Position numbers and translations under genes: made by a program. From NCBI RefSeq assembly GCF_002017865.1, contig NZ_MTJN01000002.1, positions 3,720,001 to 3,784,000 on the forward strand: 64,000 nt of DNA, written 5' to 3'. This DNA comes from Rhodoferax fermentans. Lineage in GTDB: Bacteria; Pseudomonadota; Gammaproteobacteria; Burkholderiales; Burkholderiaceae_C. Positions 8,387 through 17,322 of this stretch are shown here, piece by piece. The notes beneath the pieces were generated by a model, which ran no database searches, was not told where the DNA came from, and saw nothing but the letters and a program-made list of their open reading frames with translations. How positions within the stretch are numbered: position 1 is the first letter of the stretch; every line of letters starts with the position of its first letter.

Positions 8387-8881
8387 ATGTCAAGCTTGCC
8401 ACTGCGCCCATCAGCGCCATCAGATCGCACCTCATTGAAAAGCTTGGCAACTTGGCCAGTGCCCTTGCCTCCAGGCGGTTTGGCAGACAGCCAGGGTGAG
8501 ATCAGCCTGGCGTTCAGGCGTTGCCACATGGCCTGGCAAACGGCACACCATGGCCCAAGCGCCCACCGAACGTCTGGCGCCGAAGAATGCCTGGCCAACT
8601 TGGTCAACCAGCACCTGCAATTGGCCGATTTGCTCTATGCCGAAGGGGACATGGACCAAGTGGCAGAAACACTGGCAGACATCCACCAGAAACTGCTGTT
8701 GTTCATTGCTGACGCAACAACAGATCGAGATTGGTCACAGGCTGCGCTCTGGCATGTGCGCATCACGCACAGGGCGCTGCTGGTTCATCTGTCAGAAAAC
8801 GGCTGGCATCCTGCCATTGAACGCGCTTTACGTGCAGGCTGTCTCAGCATCCAGTTGCCGACAGCTGCACGTTGGCACTGA
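8387..8881 (+). CDS. Hypothetical protein, predicted Fur-regulated (164 aa)
   Basis: I do not recognise this protein. ATG 8387 is chosen because GAGAGGA lies 7 bp upstream. The first 50 residues are Ser/Pro-rich. The rest is predicted mostly alpha-helical (for example HLQLADLLYAEGDMDQVAETLADIHQKL) and rich in His (about ten) with two Cys, so metal contact is conceivable but unproven. There is no signal peptide or membrane segment. It lies between feo and dps, converging on dps, behind a Fur-like site, so a role in iron homeostasis is inferred from context only. Confidence 0.7.
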   Translation: MSSLPLRPSAPSDRTSLKSLATWPVPLPPGGLADSQGEISLAFRRCHMAWQTAHHGPSAHRTSGAEECLANLVNQHLQLADLLYAEGDMDQVAETLADIHQKLLLFIADATTDRDWSQAALWHVRITHRALLVHLSENGWHPAIERALRAGCLSIQLPTAARWH

Positions 8882-8886
8882 AGTTC

Positions 8887-9381
8887 TTATTCTTCCAGCA
8901 GACTGCGCAACATCCAGGCGGTTTTTTCGTGGATGTCGATGCGTTGCGTCAACACATCGGCCGTGGGCTGGTCGTTGGCAGCATCCACCACCGGGAACAG
9001 TTTGCGGGCGGTGCGTGCTGTGGCTTCTTGCGCCGCCACCAGATGGCGGATCATGTCGGTGGCCTTGGGCACACCGTCCACCTCCTTGATTGACGCCAGC
9101 TTGACGTATTCCTTGTAAGTGCCTGGTGCCGGGAAACCCAGGGCGCGGATGCGCTCGGCAATGATGTCGAGAGCGTTCCATTGCTCGGTGTACTGCCCCA
9201 TGAACATCATGTGCAGGCTATTGAACTGCGGCCCGGTCACGTTCCAGTGAAAGTTGTGGGTCATCAGGTACAAGGTGTAACTGTCGGCCAACAAGGCTGA
9301 TAAACCTTGGGCAATGGCCTCACGTTGTTTGGCATCAATACCGATGTCCATATTGGGCAAACCCAGTTTTTTCTTGCTCAT
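8887..9381 (-). CDS. dps: Dps-family ferritin-like DNA-protecting protein
   Basis: About 164 aa, usual Dps size. Counting from the upstream ATG at 9384, the intersubunit ferroxidase region shows H46 (NFHWNVTG), H58, D73 and E77 ([13 protein letters not shown]). The acidic ligand expected four residues after the second His is Met here (MMFMGQY), a variant seen in some proteobacterial Dps. AGGAGA sits best for the second of two adjacent ATGs (9381). The protein stores iron and shields DNA from peroxide. It follows the ZIP transporter gene by about 16 bp, so the pair is probably co-transcribed. Confidence 0.93.
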   Translation of the reverse strand: MSKKKLGLPNMDIGIDAKQREAIAQGLSALLADSYTLYLMTHNFHWNVTGPQFNSLHMMFMGQYTEQWNALDIIAERIRALGFPAPGTYKEYVKLASIKEVDGVPKATDMIRHLVAAQEATARTARKLFPVVDAANDQPTADVLTQRIDIHEKTAWMLRSLLEE

Positions 9382-9400
9382 CATCTTTCTCCTATAAAAA

Positions 9401-10351
9401 TCAACCCAGAGCGGTATCGAGCACCATCATCAGGGCAAAACCGATCATCAAACCGATGGTAGCTGGGGTCTGGTGGCCATTGCGATGGGTTTGCGGGATC
9501 ACTTCGTGGGACACCACAAACAACATCGCACCCGCTGCCAGGCCCAAGCCAATCGGGTAGGCCAGCGCAAAACCACTCGACAACCCCACCCCCAGCAAGG
9601 CACCCAGCGGCTCCAGCAAACCACTGGCTGCCGCCACCAACACCGCCAGCCGCGGTGTCAAGCCCGCGCTGCGCAAGGCCAAAGCCACCGCCAGCCCTTC
9701 CGGGATGTCCTGCAAAGCAATCGCTGTGGTCAGAGGCAAACCCACACTCATATTGCCTTGTGAAAAACTCACACCAATGGCCATGCCTTCGGGCAGGTTG
9801 TGCAAGGCAATGGCAAACACAAACAGCCAGACCCGGTCATATCGCTCAGGAACCGGGCCGCTGCGCCCGGTTTGTTCATGTTCATGGGGGGTGAACTCGT
9901 CCAGGCCCAGCATCAGCAACACCCCCAGCGCCATACCCAACACCACCACCGCAGCACCCAGCGGTTTGTTACCCAGGATGTCCGCACCCGCTTCCAGGCC
10001 GGGCAACAACAGCGAAAAAGCACTGGCCGCCAGCATCATGCCTGCAGCAAAACCCAGCAGGCTGTCTTCAAGCTTCTGCGGCACACTGCGTAAACCCAAG
10101 GCGGGCAAGGCGCCCAGAGCCGTTGCGGCCAACCCAGCCGCACCGCCCAGCATGGCGTAACGCAGGCCCGCGCCAAGCTCAACCGTTGCAAGTTGCAACA
10201 GGCTTTGTACCAGCAACACCAGCACACCAAACAACGCCAAGCCCAGGCCCAAAGCCGCCACACGGTGGGCACGGACATGGGCCCACAAACTCAGTCGCCA
10301 ATCGGAAGAAGTCGGGACAGATGGTGTCAAAACGGCAATTTGTTCAGGCAT
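9401..10351 (-). CDS. ZIP-family divalent metal transporter (GufA/ZupT-like)
   Basis: 316 aa, inner membrane, about eight hydrophobic segments. The two metal-binding helices carry HNLPEG and QDIPEG, the ZIP signature pair; in the second the usual His is replaced by Gln. A short His/acidic loop (EFTPHEHEQ) lies before them, as is common for the metal-selecting loop of ZIP proteins. Likely substrates are Zn(II), Fe(II) or Mn(II). Directly upstream of dps on the same strand, so import and storage may be coordinated. Confidence 0.88.
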   Translation of the reverse strand: MPEQIAVLTPSVPTSSDWRLSLWAHVRAHRVAALGLGLALFGVLVLLVQSLLQLATVELGAGLRYAMLGGAAGLAATALGALPALGLRSVPQKLEDSLLGFAAGMMLAASAFSLLLPGLEAGADILGNKPLGAAVVVLGMALGVLLMLGLDEFTPHEHEQTGRSGPVPERYDRVWLFVFAIALHNLPEGMAIGVSFSQGNMSVGLPLTTAIALQDIPEGLAVALALRSAGLTPRLAVLVAAASGLLEPLGALLGVGLSSGFALAYPIGLGLAAGAMLFVVSHEVIPQTHRNGHQTPATIGLMIGFALMMVLDTALG

Positions 10352-10543
10352 AAGAAGTTCCGGCGCACACAGGCACAGGTCGGGGTGTTGGGGTCACGGT
10401 GAATCTCCTGAAAACAGGTCAAAAAGCTGCGAAGACTCACTGTACGACGTCAGGCCCCAAGACACCAATGGATTGTCTGGATGCCAGACATAGCCAATAC
10501 CAATGACCGCCACTCTTTTGGCGTATCTCATGATACCCAGCAC

Positions 10544-11449
10544 TCACACAACCACGTGGTAAGCAGGCTTGTTCATGATGCGTACCGCCTGCACCAGGGC
10601 ATCCACCACGGTGTCCTGCACCGAACTGCGCCGCCACGCCAGCGCAATACGACGCAAGGGGGCAGGCTCTTCAAACGGAATCGACACCACCAGGTCCGAT
10701 TTGTACAAATCGGACAAGGCACTTTTGGGCAACACCGACACACCGTAACCGGAGGCCACCATGGCGCGGATGGTTTCGATCGAGTGTCCCTGGCGCATCG
10801 AGGCATCGGTGTGGCTGATCTCCGGGCACGCGTCGAGCACCTGCTCGCGAAAACAATTGCCGGCCTTGAGCACCAGCACATCCTCAGCGCCGATCTCCGA
10901 GGTGCTGATGTGACTGCGCCCCACCCACGGGTGGTCTCGTGGCACCACCACCTCAAACACCTCGTCGTACAAAACCTGGGTGTCTACACCGGGAACATCA
11001 AAGGGCAGCGCCACAATGGCCGCATCCACCGTGCCGTATTTGAGGTAGTCGGCCAGCAACGCGGTCATGCTTTCTTCGATGTAAAGCGTCAAGCCCGGCG
11101 CCACCTGGCGCAAGGCCGGGATCAGATCCGGCAAAAGATACGGCGCAATGGTGTGAATCACACCCAGGCGAAAGCTGCCCACCAGCGGGTCCTTGCCCGA
11201 TTGCGCCACGGACTCGATGCGATCCACTTCCTCCAAGCTGATCCGCGCCTGGGCTACCACCCGCTCCCCCACCTCGGTCAGCGCCACATGGTGTTTGCCG
11301 CGCTCGATCAGGGTGACACCCAGCTCGTCTTCCAAACGTTGCAAAGCCACACTCAGGCTGGGTTGGGAGACACGGCACTGCTCAGCCGCGCGGCTGAAAC
11401 TGAGTTGGTCGGCAAAAGCCACCAGATAACGCAAGGCAGACAATTTCAT
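10544..11449 (-). CDS. oxyR: OxyR, LysR-type hydrogen peroxide sensor
   Basis: 301 aa. It has an N-terminal winged helix-turn-helix (FSRAAEQCRVSQPSLSVALQ) and a LysR effector domain. By codon count the cysteines in AGNCF and LDAC fall at residues 199 and 208, the same numbers as the redox pair of E. coli OxyR, so peroxide sensing by disulphide formation is well supported. It is transcribed away from a cytochrome c peroxidase gene, and an OxyR-like operator sits 21 bp before its own start, suggesting autoregulation plus control of the peroxidase. Confidence 0.95.
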   Translation of the reverse strand: MKLSALRYLVAFADQLSFSRAAEQCRVSQPSLSVALQRLEDELGVTLIERGKHHVALTEVGERVVAQARISLEEVDRIESVAQSGKDPLVGSFRLGVIHTIAPYLLPDLIPALRQVAPGLTLYIEESMTALLADYLKYGTVDAAIVALPFDVPGVDTQVLYDEVFEVVVPRDHPWVGRSHISTSEIGAEDVLVLKAGNCFREQVLDACPEISHTDASMRQGHSIETIRAMVASGYGVSVLPKSALSDLYKSDLVVSIPFEEPAPLRRIALAWRRSSVQDTVVDALVQAVRIMNKPAYHVVV

Positions 11450-11469
11450 GGGTACTAGAAGAGATGGAT

Positions 11470-11495
11470 ATAGGCAAACACTATCGCATGTATAG
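11470..11495. promoter_or_regulatory. OxyR-like operator between oxyR and the peroxidase gene
   Basis: ATAG-N7-CTAT-N7-ATAG occurs with exact spacing (11470-73, 11481-84, 11492-95), three of the four tetrads of the OxyR consensus; the fourth position (11503-06, AATG) does not match. It is 21 bp upstream of oxyR and 142 bp upstream of the peroxidase gene. Confidence 0.65.
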
Positions 11496-11636
11496 TCAAA
11501 ATAATGTTATAAATCATTGACTTACGTCATTAGGCCACACTCTTGCCATGGTTAAAGTGGGCCGGTGCCAGCTATTACAGCTTCTATTGATCTAGATCTA
11601 ATTTCGGGCACAACTCTCAACTTCAAGGACACAAAA

Positions 11637-12629
11637 ATGAAACGACGCATTCTTGCAGCAGCAGTGAGCGCTCTGGGTCTAGCACCGCTCTACGGGGCGG
11701 CACAGGAATTGATCCAACCCATCAAACCCCCGGCCCAAATCAACATCGGCATGGTCGAGTTGGGCAAGAAGTTGTATTTTGACCCCCGACTGTCCAAGTC
11801 AGGGTTTATCTCCTGCAACTCCTGCCATAACCTGTCGATGGGCGGCACTGACAACATTCCGACGTCGATCGGTGACAAGTGGCAACAAGGCCCGATCAAC
11901 GCCCCCACGGTACTGAACTCCAGCCTGAACCTGGCCCAGTTCTGGGATGGTCGTGCCGCCGATTTGAAAGCCCAGGCCGGTGGCCCAATCGCCAACCCGG
12001 GTGAAATGGGCTTCACCCACACATTGGCCATTGGTGTGCTGGAGTCGATTCCGGCCTATGTGCGCGAGTTCAAACAAGTTTTTGGGAAGGACAAGGTGGA
12101 TATCGATCAGGTCACCCTGGCGATTGCCGAGTTTGAAAAGACCCTGGTGACCCCCAACTCGCGTTTTGACCAATGGCTGCTGGGCAAGAGTGATGCCCTG
12201 AGCCCGCAAGAACTGGCAGGCTACAAGCTGTTCAAAGAAAGTGGCTGCGTGGCCTGCCACAACGGCCCGGCTGTAGGGGGCGCCTCGTTCCAGAAGATGG
12301 GTGTGGTGGAGCCTTACAAGTCCACAGGTGGGGCCGAAGGCCGCAGTGCGGTGACCGGCAAAGACGTGGACCGTTTCATGTTCAAGGTACCGACCCTGCG
12401 CAATGTGGAAATGACCTACCCCTACTTCCACGACGGCGCGGTCAACACCCTGCCCGAAGCTGTGGATGTGATGGGCCGCCTGCAACTGGGCAAGAAGTTC
12501 ACAGCGGATGAAAATGCCAAGGTGGTGGCCTTCCTGAAAACCTTGACCGGTGACCAGCCGAACTTTGCGCTGCCGATCCTGCCACCGTCCAGCGACAAAA
12601 CCCCGCGCCCGACACCGTTCTCCAAATAA
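11637..12629 (+). CDS. ccpA: Di-haem cytochrome c peroxidase (CcpA/MauG superfamily)
   Basis: 330 aa, periplasmic. Signal peptide KRRILAAAVSALGLAP...GAAQE. Two haem c motifs: CNSCH at residues 60-64 (peroxidatic, low-potential haem) and CVACH at 204-208 (electron-transfer haem). The FMFKVPTLRNVE and YPYFHDGA segments are typical of bacterial CCPs. It reduces H2O2 to water with electrons from small cytochromes. ATG 11637 is preceded by AAGGA. The divergent oxyR and the OxyR-like operator support peroxide induction. A terminator follows at once. Confidence 0.95.
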   Translation: MKRRILAAAVSALGLAPLYGAAQELIQPIKPPAQINIGMVELGKKLYFDPRLSKSGFISCNSCHNLSMGGTDNIPTSIGDKWQQGPINAPTVLNSSLNLAQFWDGRAADLKAQAGGPIANPGEMGFTHTLAIGVLESIPAYVREFKQVFGKDKVDIDQVTLAIAEFEKTLVTPNSRFDQWLLGKSDALSPQELAGYKLFKESGCVACHNGPAVGGASFQKMGVVEPYKSTGGAEGRSAVTGKDVDRFMFKVPTLRNVEMTYPYFHDGAVNTLPEAVDVMGRLQLGKKFTADENAKVVAFLKTLTGDQPNFALPILPPSSDKTPRPTPFSK

Positions 12630-12651
12630 GACGATCCGTCAGGACACTTTG

Positions 12652-12678
12652 AAAAAAGGGGCTTGAAGCCCCTTTTTT
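12652..12678. terminator. Bidirectional rho-independent terminator
   Basis: AAAAAAGGGGCTT-GAAGCCCCTTTTTT forms a GC-rich stem flanked by A and T runs. It serves the peroxidase gene on the plus strand and the convergent DUF3422 gene on the minus strand. Confidence 0.9.
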
Positions 12679-14071
12679 AATGTTTGGCCACCAGCTTGGC
12701 GTGGATTTTCTGGGTGGTACGCCACACCACCCACAACACCACCGGCACCAGCGCACCAGCGGCCATTTCGGGATTGATCGGCAGCCCGGCGGCCTTGAGG
12801 GCCTTGCCGCCATACAGCAACAGGCTGATCACGTAATAAGAAATCGCCGCAATTGACAGCCCTTCCACCGTGCTTTGCAAATGCAGCTGCATTTCCTGGC
12901 CACGATTGAGCTTGGCCAGCAACTCGTGGTTCTGTGCCTCGGTGGCAATGTCCACCCGGGTGCGTAACAAATCACTGGCACGCGCCACCCGCCCGGACAG
13001 CGACGACAAGCGCCGTGCGGTGGCCGCCACCGTGGCCATGGCGGGCGACAAGCGGTGCTGCAGGTACTCACCAATCATCTGGGTGCCCGGAATGGCTTTT
13101 TCTCGCAGTTCGGTCAAGCGTTGCCCCACCAGCGTGTAATAGGCCTGGCTGGCCGAGAACCGGTAGATGTGCTCCGCCGTGGCCCGCTCCACACGGGCCG
13201 CCAGCGACACCAAGGTGTCCAGCAACTCCTGGTCGGACGCGGTCTTGTTCTCCAGCCGGGCGGTGATCGAGGCCAGCTCGTTCTCGGCCTGGGTCAACAT
13301 CGGCCCCAAAGCCTTGGCCACCGGCAGGCCACGCAAGGCCATCAACCGGTAGATCTCTAGCTCCAGCAAACGCCCGGCAATGCGCCCGGCGCGGGTTTGG
13401 CTGGTGCCCTCGGGGGCAATCACCAGCATGCGCTCGAACCCGTCTTCCTGCAATTTGAACTGGGTCAAGGCCCAGGAGTGCCCAGCCGGGTGCTGGTAAC
13501 CCCGTGCCTGCGCCGTGGGCCCCGGCGCCGCCGTTGCGTTCAAGGCGTTGCTACCCATCAAGGACGCCACCACCGTGCGGGCACCCAGCCAGCGCATGGC
13601 CTGTGCCATCAGTACCTGGGCATCATCGAGCGGCGCATTGAGCATCACCAGCTGGATCGCCGACACGGTACACCCCGGGATCTGCCGCAACCACGGTGCA
13701 GGCACGGCCAGATGCGACATCAGATCCGGTTCCACCGCATCCAGCAAAGCGTGCTGCGGCAAGGCTTGCACGATGGTGTAACGCGAGAACTCGTTGTGGC
13801 GCTCCCATTTGACGGTGCAGTCCGCCAGGCGCAGGCGCAAGAAGTTGTCTTGTAAACACGCCGCTGCCAAACCAGACTGACCCGGCAGCTGGCGCAGGTG
13901 TTCCCAGGCCATGTCGCGCGTCACACCCTCGTGCAACACCGCCACATCCACCACCAGCGCAGGCAGGCGGATGCGGGCCGACGGCCGGGCATGCACCTCG
14001 TTGTGCAAAGCCGCGCGCTGACTGGCGTCAGGCGGCAGGAATCCTGTGGAGGGTGTGTCTGGGTCGTGCAT
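12677..14071 (-). CDS. DUF3422 family membrane-associated protein
   Basis: About 464 aa. The N-terminal NEVHARP motif (near residue 24) is characteristic of DUF3422. Two hydrophobic segments near the C-terminus (AISYYVISLLLYGG and AAGALVPVVLWVVW) form a membrane anchor; the large N-terminal part is cytoplasmic and contains long helices (ENELASITARLEN). Function is unknown for the family. The frame also has an ATG at 14092; neither start has a visible Shine-Dalgarno. It converges on ccpA, sharing the terminator. Confidence 0.85.
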   Translation of the reverse strand: MHDPDTPSTGFLPPDASQRAALHNEVHARPSARIRLPALVVDVAVLHEGVTRDMAWEHLRQLPGQSGLAAACLQDNFLRLRLADCTVKWERHNEFSRYTIVQALPQHALLDAVEPDLMSHLAVPAPWLRQIPGCTVSAIQLVMLNAPLDDAQVLMAQAMRWLGARTVVASLMGSNALNATAAPGPTAQARGYQHPAGHSWALTQFKLQEDGFERMLVIAPEGTSQTRAGRIAGRLLELEIYRLMALRGLPVAKALGPMLTQAENELASITARLENKTASDQELLDTLVSLAARVERATAEHIYRFSASQAYYTLVGQRLTELREKAIPGTQMIGEYLQHRLSPAMATVAATARRLSSLSGRVARASDLLRTRVDIATEAQNHELLAKLNRGQEMQLHLQSTVEGLSIAAISYYVISLLLYGGKALKAAGLPINPEMAAGALVPVVLWVVWRTTQKIHAKLVAKH

Positions 14072-14165
14072 ACAAGCTATTTTGCAGGGCATTTGTCAGT
14101 TTGCGGATGACAGACCCGTGCCAAGCACCGCAAATAAGCCTGAATGGTGCCGTCCACGCCACAGC

Positions 14166-15065
14166 TCACCAGTCGGGTCCACGCCCGGCCAGTTGCGCCA
14201 CCAGAAAATCAATCAGACGCCTGACCTTGGCCGACAGATGCTGGCGGGTTGGATACACCGCGTAAATGCCCAACTCCCCGGCACGGTACTGCGGCATCAG
14301 CTCCACCAGCGTGCCTGCTGCCAGATCGGGCCCCACCAGGAAAGCCGGTTGCAGGATCACCCCCTGGTGGGCCAGCGCCGCCGCACGGCAGGTGTCGCCA
14401 CTGTTGGTGCGAATACAGGGCTGGGTACTGACACGCAGCTCTCCCTGCGGCCCGTCAAAAGACCATTCGTCCCGGCCCGACCAGTAGCTGTAGGCGATCA
14501 CCGCATGCTCGGCCAGCTCAGCCGGATGTGTGGGTATGCCATGGGCCGCCAGGTAGGCCGGTGAGGCACACAACACCAACCGGGTGCTGCTGAGCTGGCG
14601 GCTGACCAGGGTCGAACTCTCCAGTCGGCCAATGCGCACCGCCAGGTCATAACCATCCTCCACCAAATCCACCACCCGGTCGGACAAGGTGATGTCCAGC
14701 CTGAGTTTGGGGTGCTGCGCCTTGAACAGGCCCCACAGCGGCGCCAGATGCAGGACACCAAAGGTCACCGGCACACTCAGACGCAGCAGGCCACTGACCA
14801 GGTCACTGCGCGAGGTGATTTCGACCTCGGCCTCCTCCAGCCCGGCCAGCAAAGCTTTGCAGCGGGCGTGAAACACCTGTCCCTCCTCGGTGAGCGACAG
14901 GCGCCGCGTGGTGCGATGCAGCAGGCGCACACCCAATCGGGTTTCCAGATCCAGCACATAACGCGACACAGCGGCTTTGGACAGGTTCAGCGTGTCTGCC
15001 GCTTTGACAAAACTGCCCGCATCCACCACACCAACAAAGGTCTGCATTTCCAGGAAACGGTCCAC
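14166..15065 (-). CDS. LysR-family transcriptional regulator
   Basis: 299 aa. N-terminal HTH (SFVKAADTLNLSKAAVSRYV) is followed by the periplasmic-binding-protein-like effector domain. The divergent gene starting at 15182 is a DODA-type dioxygenase, and the 116-bp A/T-rich gap (15066-15181) probably holds shared promoters, so this regulator likely controls that operon. The inducer is unknown; an aromatic or phenolic ligand would be consistent. Confidence 0.9.
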   Translation of the reverse strand: MDRFLEMQTFVGVVDAGSFVKAADTLNLSKAAVSRYVLDLETRLGVRLLHRTTRRLSLTEEGQVFHARCKALLAGLEEAEVEITSRSDLVSGLLRLSVPVTFGVLHLAPLWGLFKAQHPKLRLDITLSDRVVDLVEDGYDLAVRIGRLESSTLVSRQLSSTRLVLCASPAYLAAHGIPTHPAELAEHAVIAYSYWSGRDEWSFDGPQGELRVSTQPCIRTNSGDTCRAAALAHQGVILQPAFLVGPDLAAGTLVELMPQYRAGELGIYAVYPTRQHLSAKVRRLIDFLVAQLAGRGPDW

Positions 15066-15181
15066 TATCTCTCCAAGTGAAACAATCTATCTGAATTATC
15101 GCCATTTATCTTCTGATTCAAATTCAATAAAGTCCTTCCATGACTGACGCGAGGTCGCGCCAGAACCTTCAGGAAGACACC

Positions 15182-15964
15182 ATGACCCAAGCCCCTGTTT
15201 TCTTCATTTCACATGGCGCGCCCACTTTTGCTATTGAACCCGGCACGCTGGGTCCGCGGTTGCAGGCGTTTGGCCAGCAGCTCACCGATGTCAAGGCCGT
15301 GCTGGTGGTGTCCCCCCACTGGCAAACACGCGATGTGCAGGTCATGACCACGGTCCAGCCAAGCACCGTGCACGACTTTGGTGGTTTTCCAGCCGCACTC
15401 TACAAACTGCAGTACCCCGCCAGTGGCCAGCCCGACATCGCCTTGGAGGCGGCCCGCCTGCTGAGTGAAGCCGGTTTTGCCACCAGCACCGACAACCAGC
15501 GTGGGCTGGACCATGGCGCCTGGGTGCCGCTGATGCATCTGCTGCCGACTGCCCATGTGCCGGTGTTTCAATTGTCGATGCCCCGAAGCTTGACTGCCGC
15601 GCAGGCGCTGCAGTTCGGCCAGGCTCTGGCGCCGCTGCGCGACCAAGGCGTCGTCATCCTGGCCTCGGGCAGCATGACCCATAACCTCTACGAGTTCAGC
15701 CCCTATGCCACGCAGGCGGAACCCTATGTGCAGGAGTTTGCCAGCTGGGTGCACACGGCCGTGCTGGCCCAGGACACCAAGGCCCTGCAGCACTACCGCG
15801 ACCTGGCCCCGCATGCCCAGCGCGCCCACCCGACCGAGGAGCACTTCCTGCCGCTGCTGGTGGCGTACGCCGCCCGTGGCAACGACCCGGCGCAGCTGAT
15901 CGACGACAGCATCGAGCACGGGGTGCTGTCGATGGCGTCTTATGTGTGGGGAGCACAGCCATGA
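15182..15964 (+). CDS. DODA-type extradiol ring-cleavage dioxygenase (YgiD/LigB superfamily)
   Basis: 260 aa. ATG 15182 is preceded by AGGAAG. Conserved metal-binding region FISHGAPTF near the N-terminus and further family segments (VVSPHWQT, GLDHGAWVPL, HNLYEF) place it in the class III extradiol dioxygenase superfamily of 4,5-DOPA dioxygenases. It uses a non-haem metal to open catechol rings; the natural substrate is unknown. It overlaps the next gene by 4 bp and is likely regulated by the divergent LysR protein. Confidence 0.9.
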   Translation: MTQAPVFFISHGAPTFAIEPGTLGPRLQAFGQQLTDVKAVLVVSPHWQTRDVQVMTTVQPSTVHDFGGFPAALYKLQYPASGQPDIALEAARLLSEAGFATSTDNQRGLDHGAWVPLMHLLPTAHVPVFQLSMPRSLTAAQALQFGQALAPLRDQGVVILASGSMTHNLYEFSPYATQAEPYVQEFASWVHTAVLAQDTKALQHYRDLAPHAQRAHPTEEHFLPLLVAYAARGNDPAQLIDDSIEHGVLSMASYVWGAQP

Positions 15965-16647
15965 ACACCACCCTCGCCAGCGTGAGTGACCTACACACCG
16001 ACGCCCCTTCGGGCCTATCGTTGCGGCTGGTGCAGCCCACACCAGCGCAGCCACAACGCCTGGTGATCCTGTTACACGGCCTGGGCAGCCGGGAGACCGA
16101 TCTGGCCGACCTGGCGCACGGCATGGCACCAGACACCCTGGTGGCCTTGGTACGCGGCCCGATCACGCTGGGCCCGGGCCAGTTTGCCTGGTTCCGCCTG
16201 AGCTTCACCGGCAGCGGTCCCGTGATCGACGCCGAAGCCGCCGAACACAGTCGTCTGGCCTTGATCAAACTGGTGCAGCAGCTGCAGCGCCAATACGGCA
16301 TCACAGCAGCCCGGACGGTGATCGCCGGTTTCAGCCAGGGCGGCATCCTTAGCGCCAGTGTGGCGCTGAGCCAACCCGCCCTGGTGGCCGGGTTTGGTCT
16401 GCTGTCCGGGCGCATTCTGACCGAGCTGGCACCGCACCTGGCCAGTCCCGAACAACTCACACAGCTCCGGGCGTTTGTCAGCCATGGTCAACTCGATCCC
16501 ACCCTGCCTGTGGCCTGGGCGCACCGCTCAGACGAGCTGTTAACCACGCTGGGTGTACAACACGAACTTCGGCTCTACCCCATCGGCCACGGCATCAGCC
16601 CGGCGGTGCATGCCGACTTTCTGGCCTGGCTGGCCAGCATCATGTGA
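15961..16647 (+). CDS. Alpha/beta-hydrolase, carboxylesterase/phospholipase family (YpfH-like)
   Basis: 228 aa. Nucleophile elbow GFSQGG carries the catalytic Ser; HGLGSRETDL gives the oxyanion region, and SHGQLDPTLPV plus GHGIS supply the Asp and His. Its start overlaps the dioxygenase stop (ATGA at 15961), so the two are translationally coupled. Cytosolic. It probably hydrolyses short acyl or aryl esters and may process products or precursors for the dioxygenase; the substrate is not predictable. Confidence 0.88.
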   Translation: MNTTLASVSDLHTDAPSGLSLRLVQPTPAQPQRLVILLHGLGSRETDLADLAHGMAPDTLVALVRGPITLGPGQFAWFRLSFTGSGPVIDAEAAEHSRLALIKLVQQLQRQYGITAARTVIAGFSQGGILSASVALSQPALVAGFGLLSGRILTELAPHLASPEQLTQLRAFVSHGQLDPTLPVAWAHRSDELLTTLGVQHELRLYPIGHGISPAVHADFLAWLASIM

Positions 16648-16668
16648 GATCTGCACTGAAAGCCAACC

Positions 16669-17226
16669 ATGTCCCACCCTGACTTTGACACCCACCTGAG
16701 GCGCCTGTTTGCCGCCGCACGCGCCCAGACTCCCACCACAGGCCCCCTGGTGCTGCTGCACATTGGCGACGAGCAGACCGGTCTCGCCGTCGGCCAGGGC
16801 GCGGAACCAACGGCCCAGCTGGCGCTGGCCATCGGCGCCGAGTCCACCGCCCGCGAGCACTTCCGGCACAGCCCACCCAGCCCGCTGGAACTGGAAAACG
16901 CCATCATGACCGTCGAAGACGAGGTCACCCGCGCCTTGCCGCTGAGGGTCGCCGGGGCCGAGCTAGTCACCAGTGATGCGGCTATCCGAGAGATCGCCCT
17001 GCTATCTGGTGTGACAGCAGGGCAGCGTATGGCTCTGTCACTGGACGCGATGGAGCGTTGTTTTGATCGGCTGGCGCAGCGCTCACTCGGACGGCCAATA
17101 TCGTCAGACAACTTGCCCACCAGCACCTCCTTTGCCGCCAGCTTGCTGATCCTGCGCGAGTTCATGCACCACCTGCGGTTTGAGACCATCACGGTGCTTC
17201 AGGCAAGCGAAAGAGTCACTCCGTAA
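16669..17226 (+). CDS. Hypothetical protein (185 aa)
   Basis: I do not recognise this protein. It starts 21 bp after the esterase gene on the same strand. The sequence is soluble, with a beta-rich N-terminal half (PLVLLHIGDEQTGLAVG) and a helical C-terminal half (SLDAMERCFDRLAQR). A central LELENAIMTVEDEVTR segment is striking but not diagnostic. No signal peptide or membrane segment. It may belong to the dioxygenase/esterase transcription unit. Confidence 0.75.
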   Translation: MSHPDFDTHLRRLFAAARAQTPTTGPLVLLHIGDEQTGLAVGQGAEPTAQLALAIGAESTAREHFRHSPPSPLELENAIMTVEDEVTRALPLRVAGAELVTSDAAIREIALLSGVTAGQRMALSLDAMERCFDRLAQRSLGRPISSDNLPTSTSFAASLLILREFMHHLRFETITVLQASERVTP

Positions 17227-17322
17227 TCCATAGCGCATAGCCCTTGTTCTACGAGGGCCAGAGCGTTGTTTTTTATACAAACCTCCGTAAAAGCAGACGA
17301 TCCGCCCACCTAGAATGGCTTC

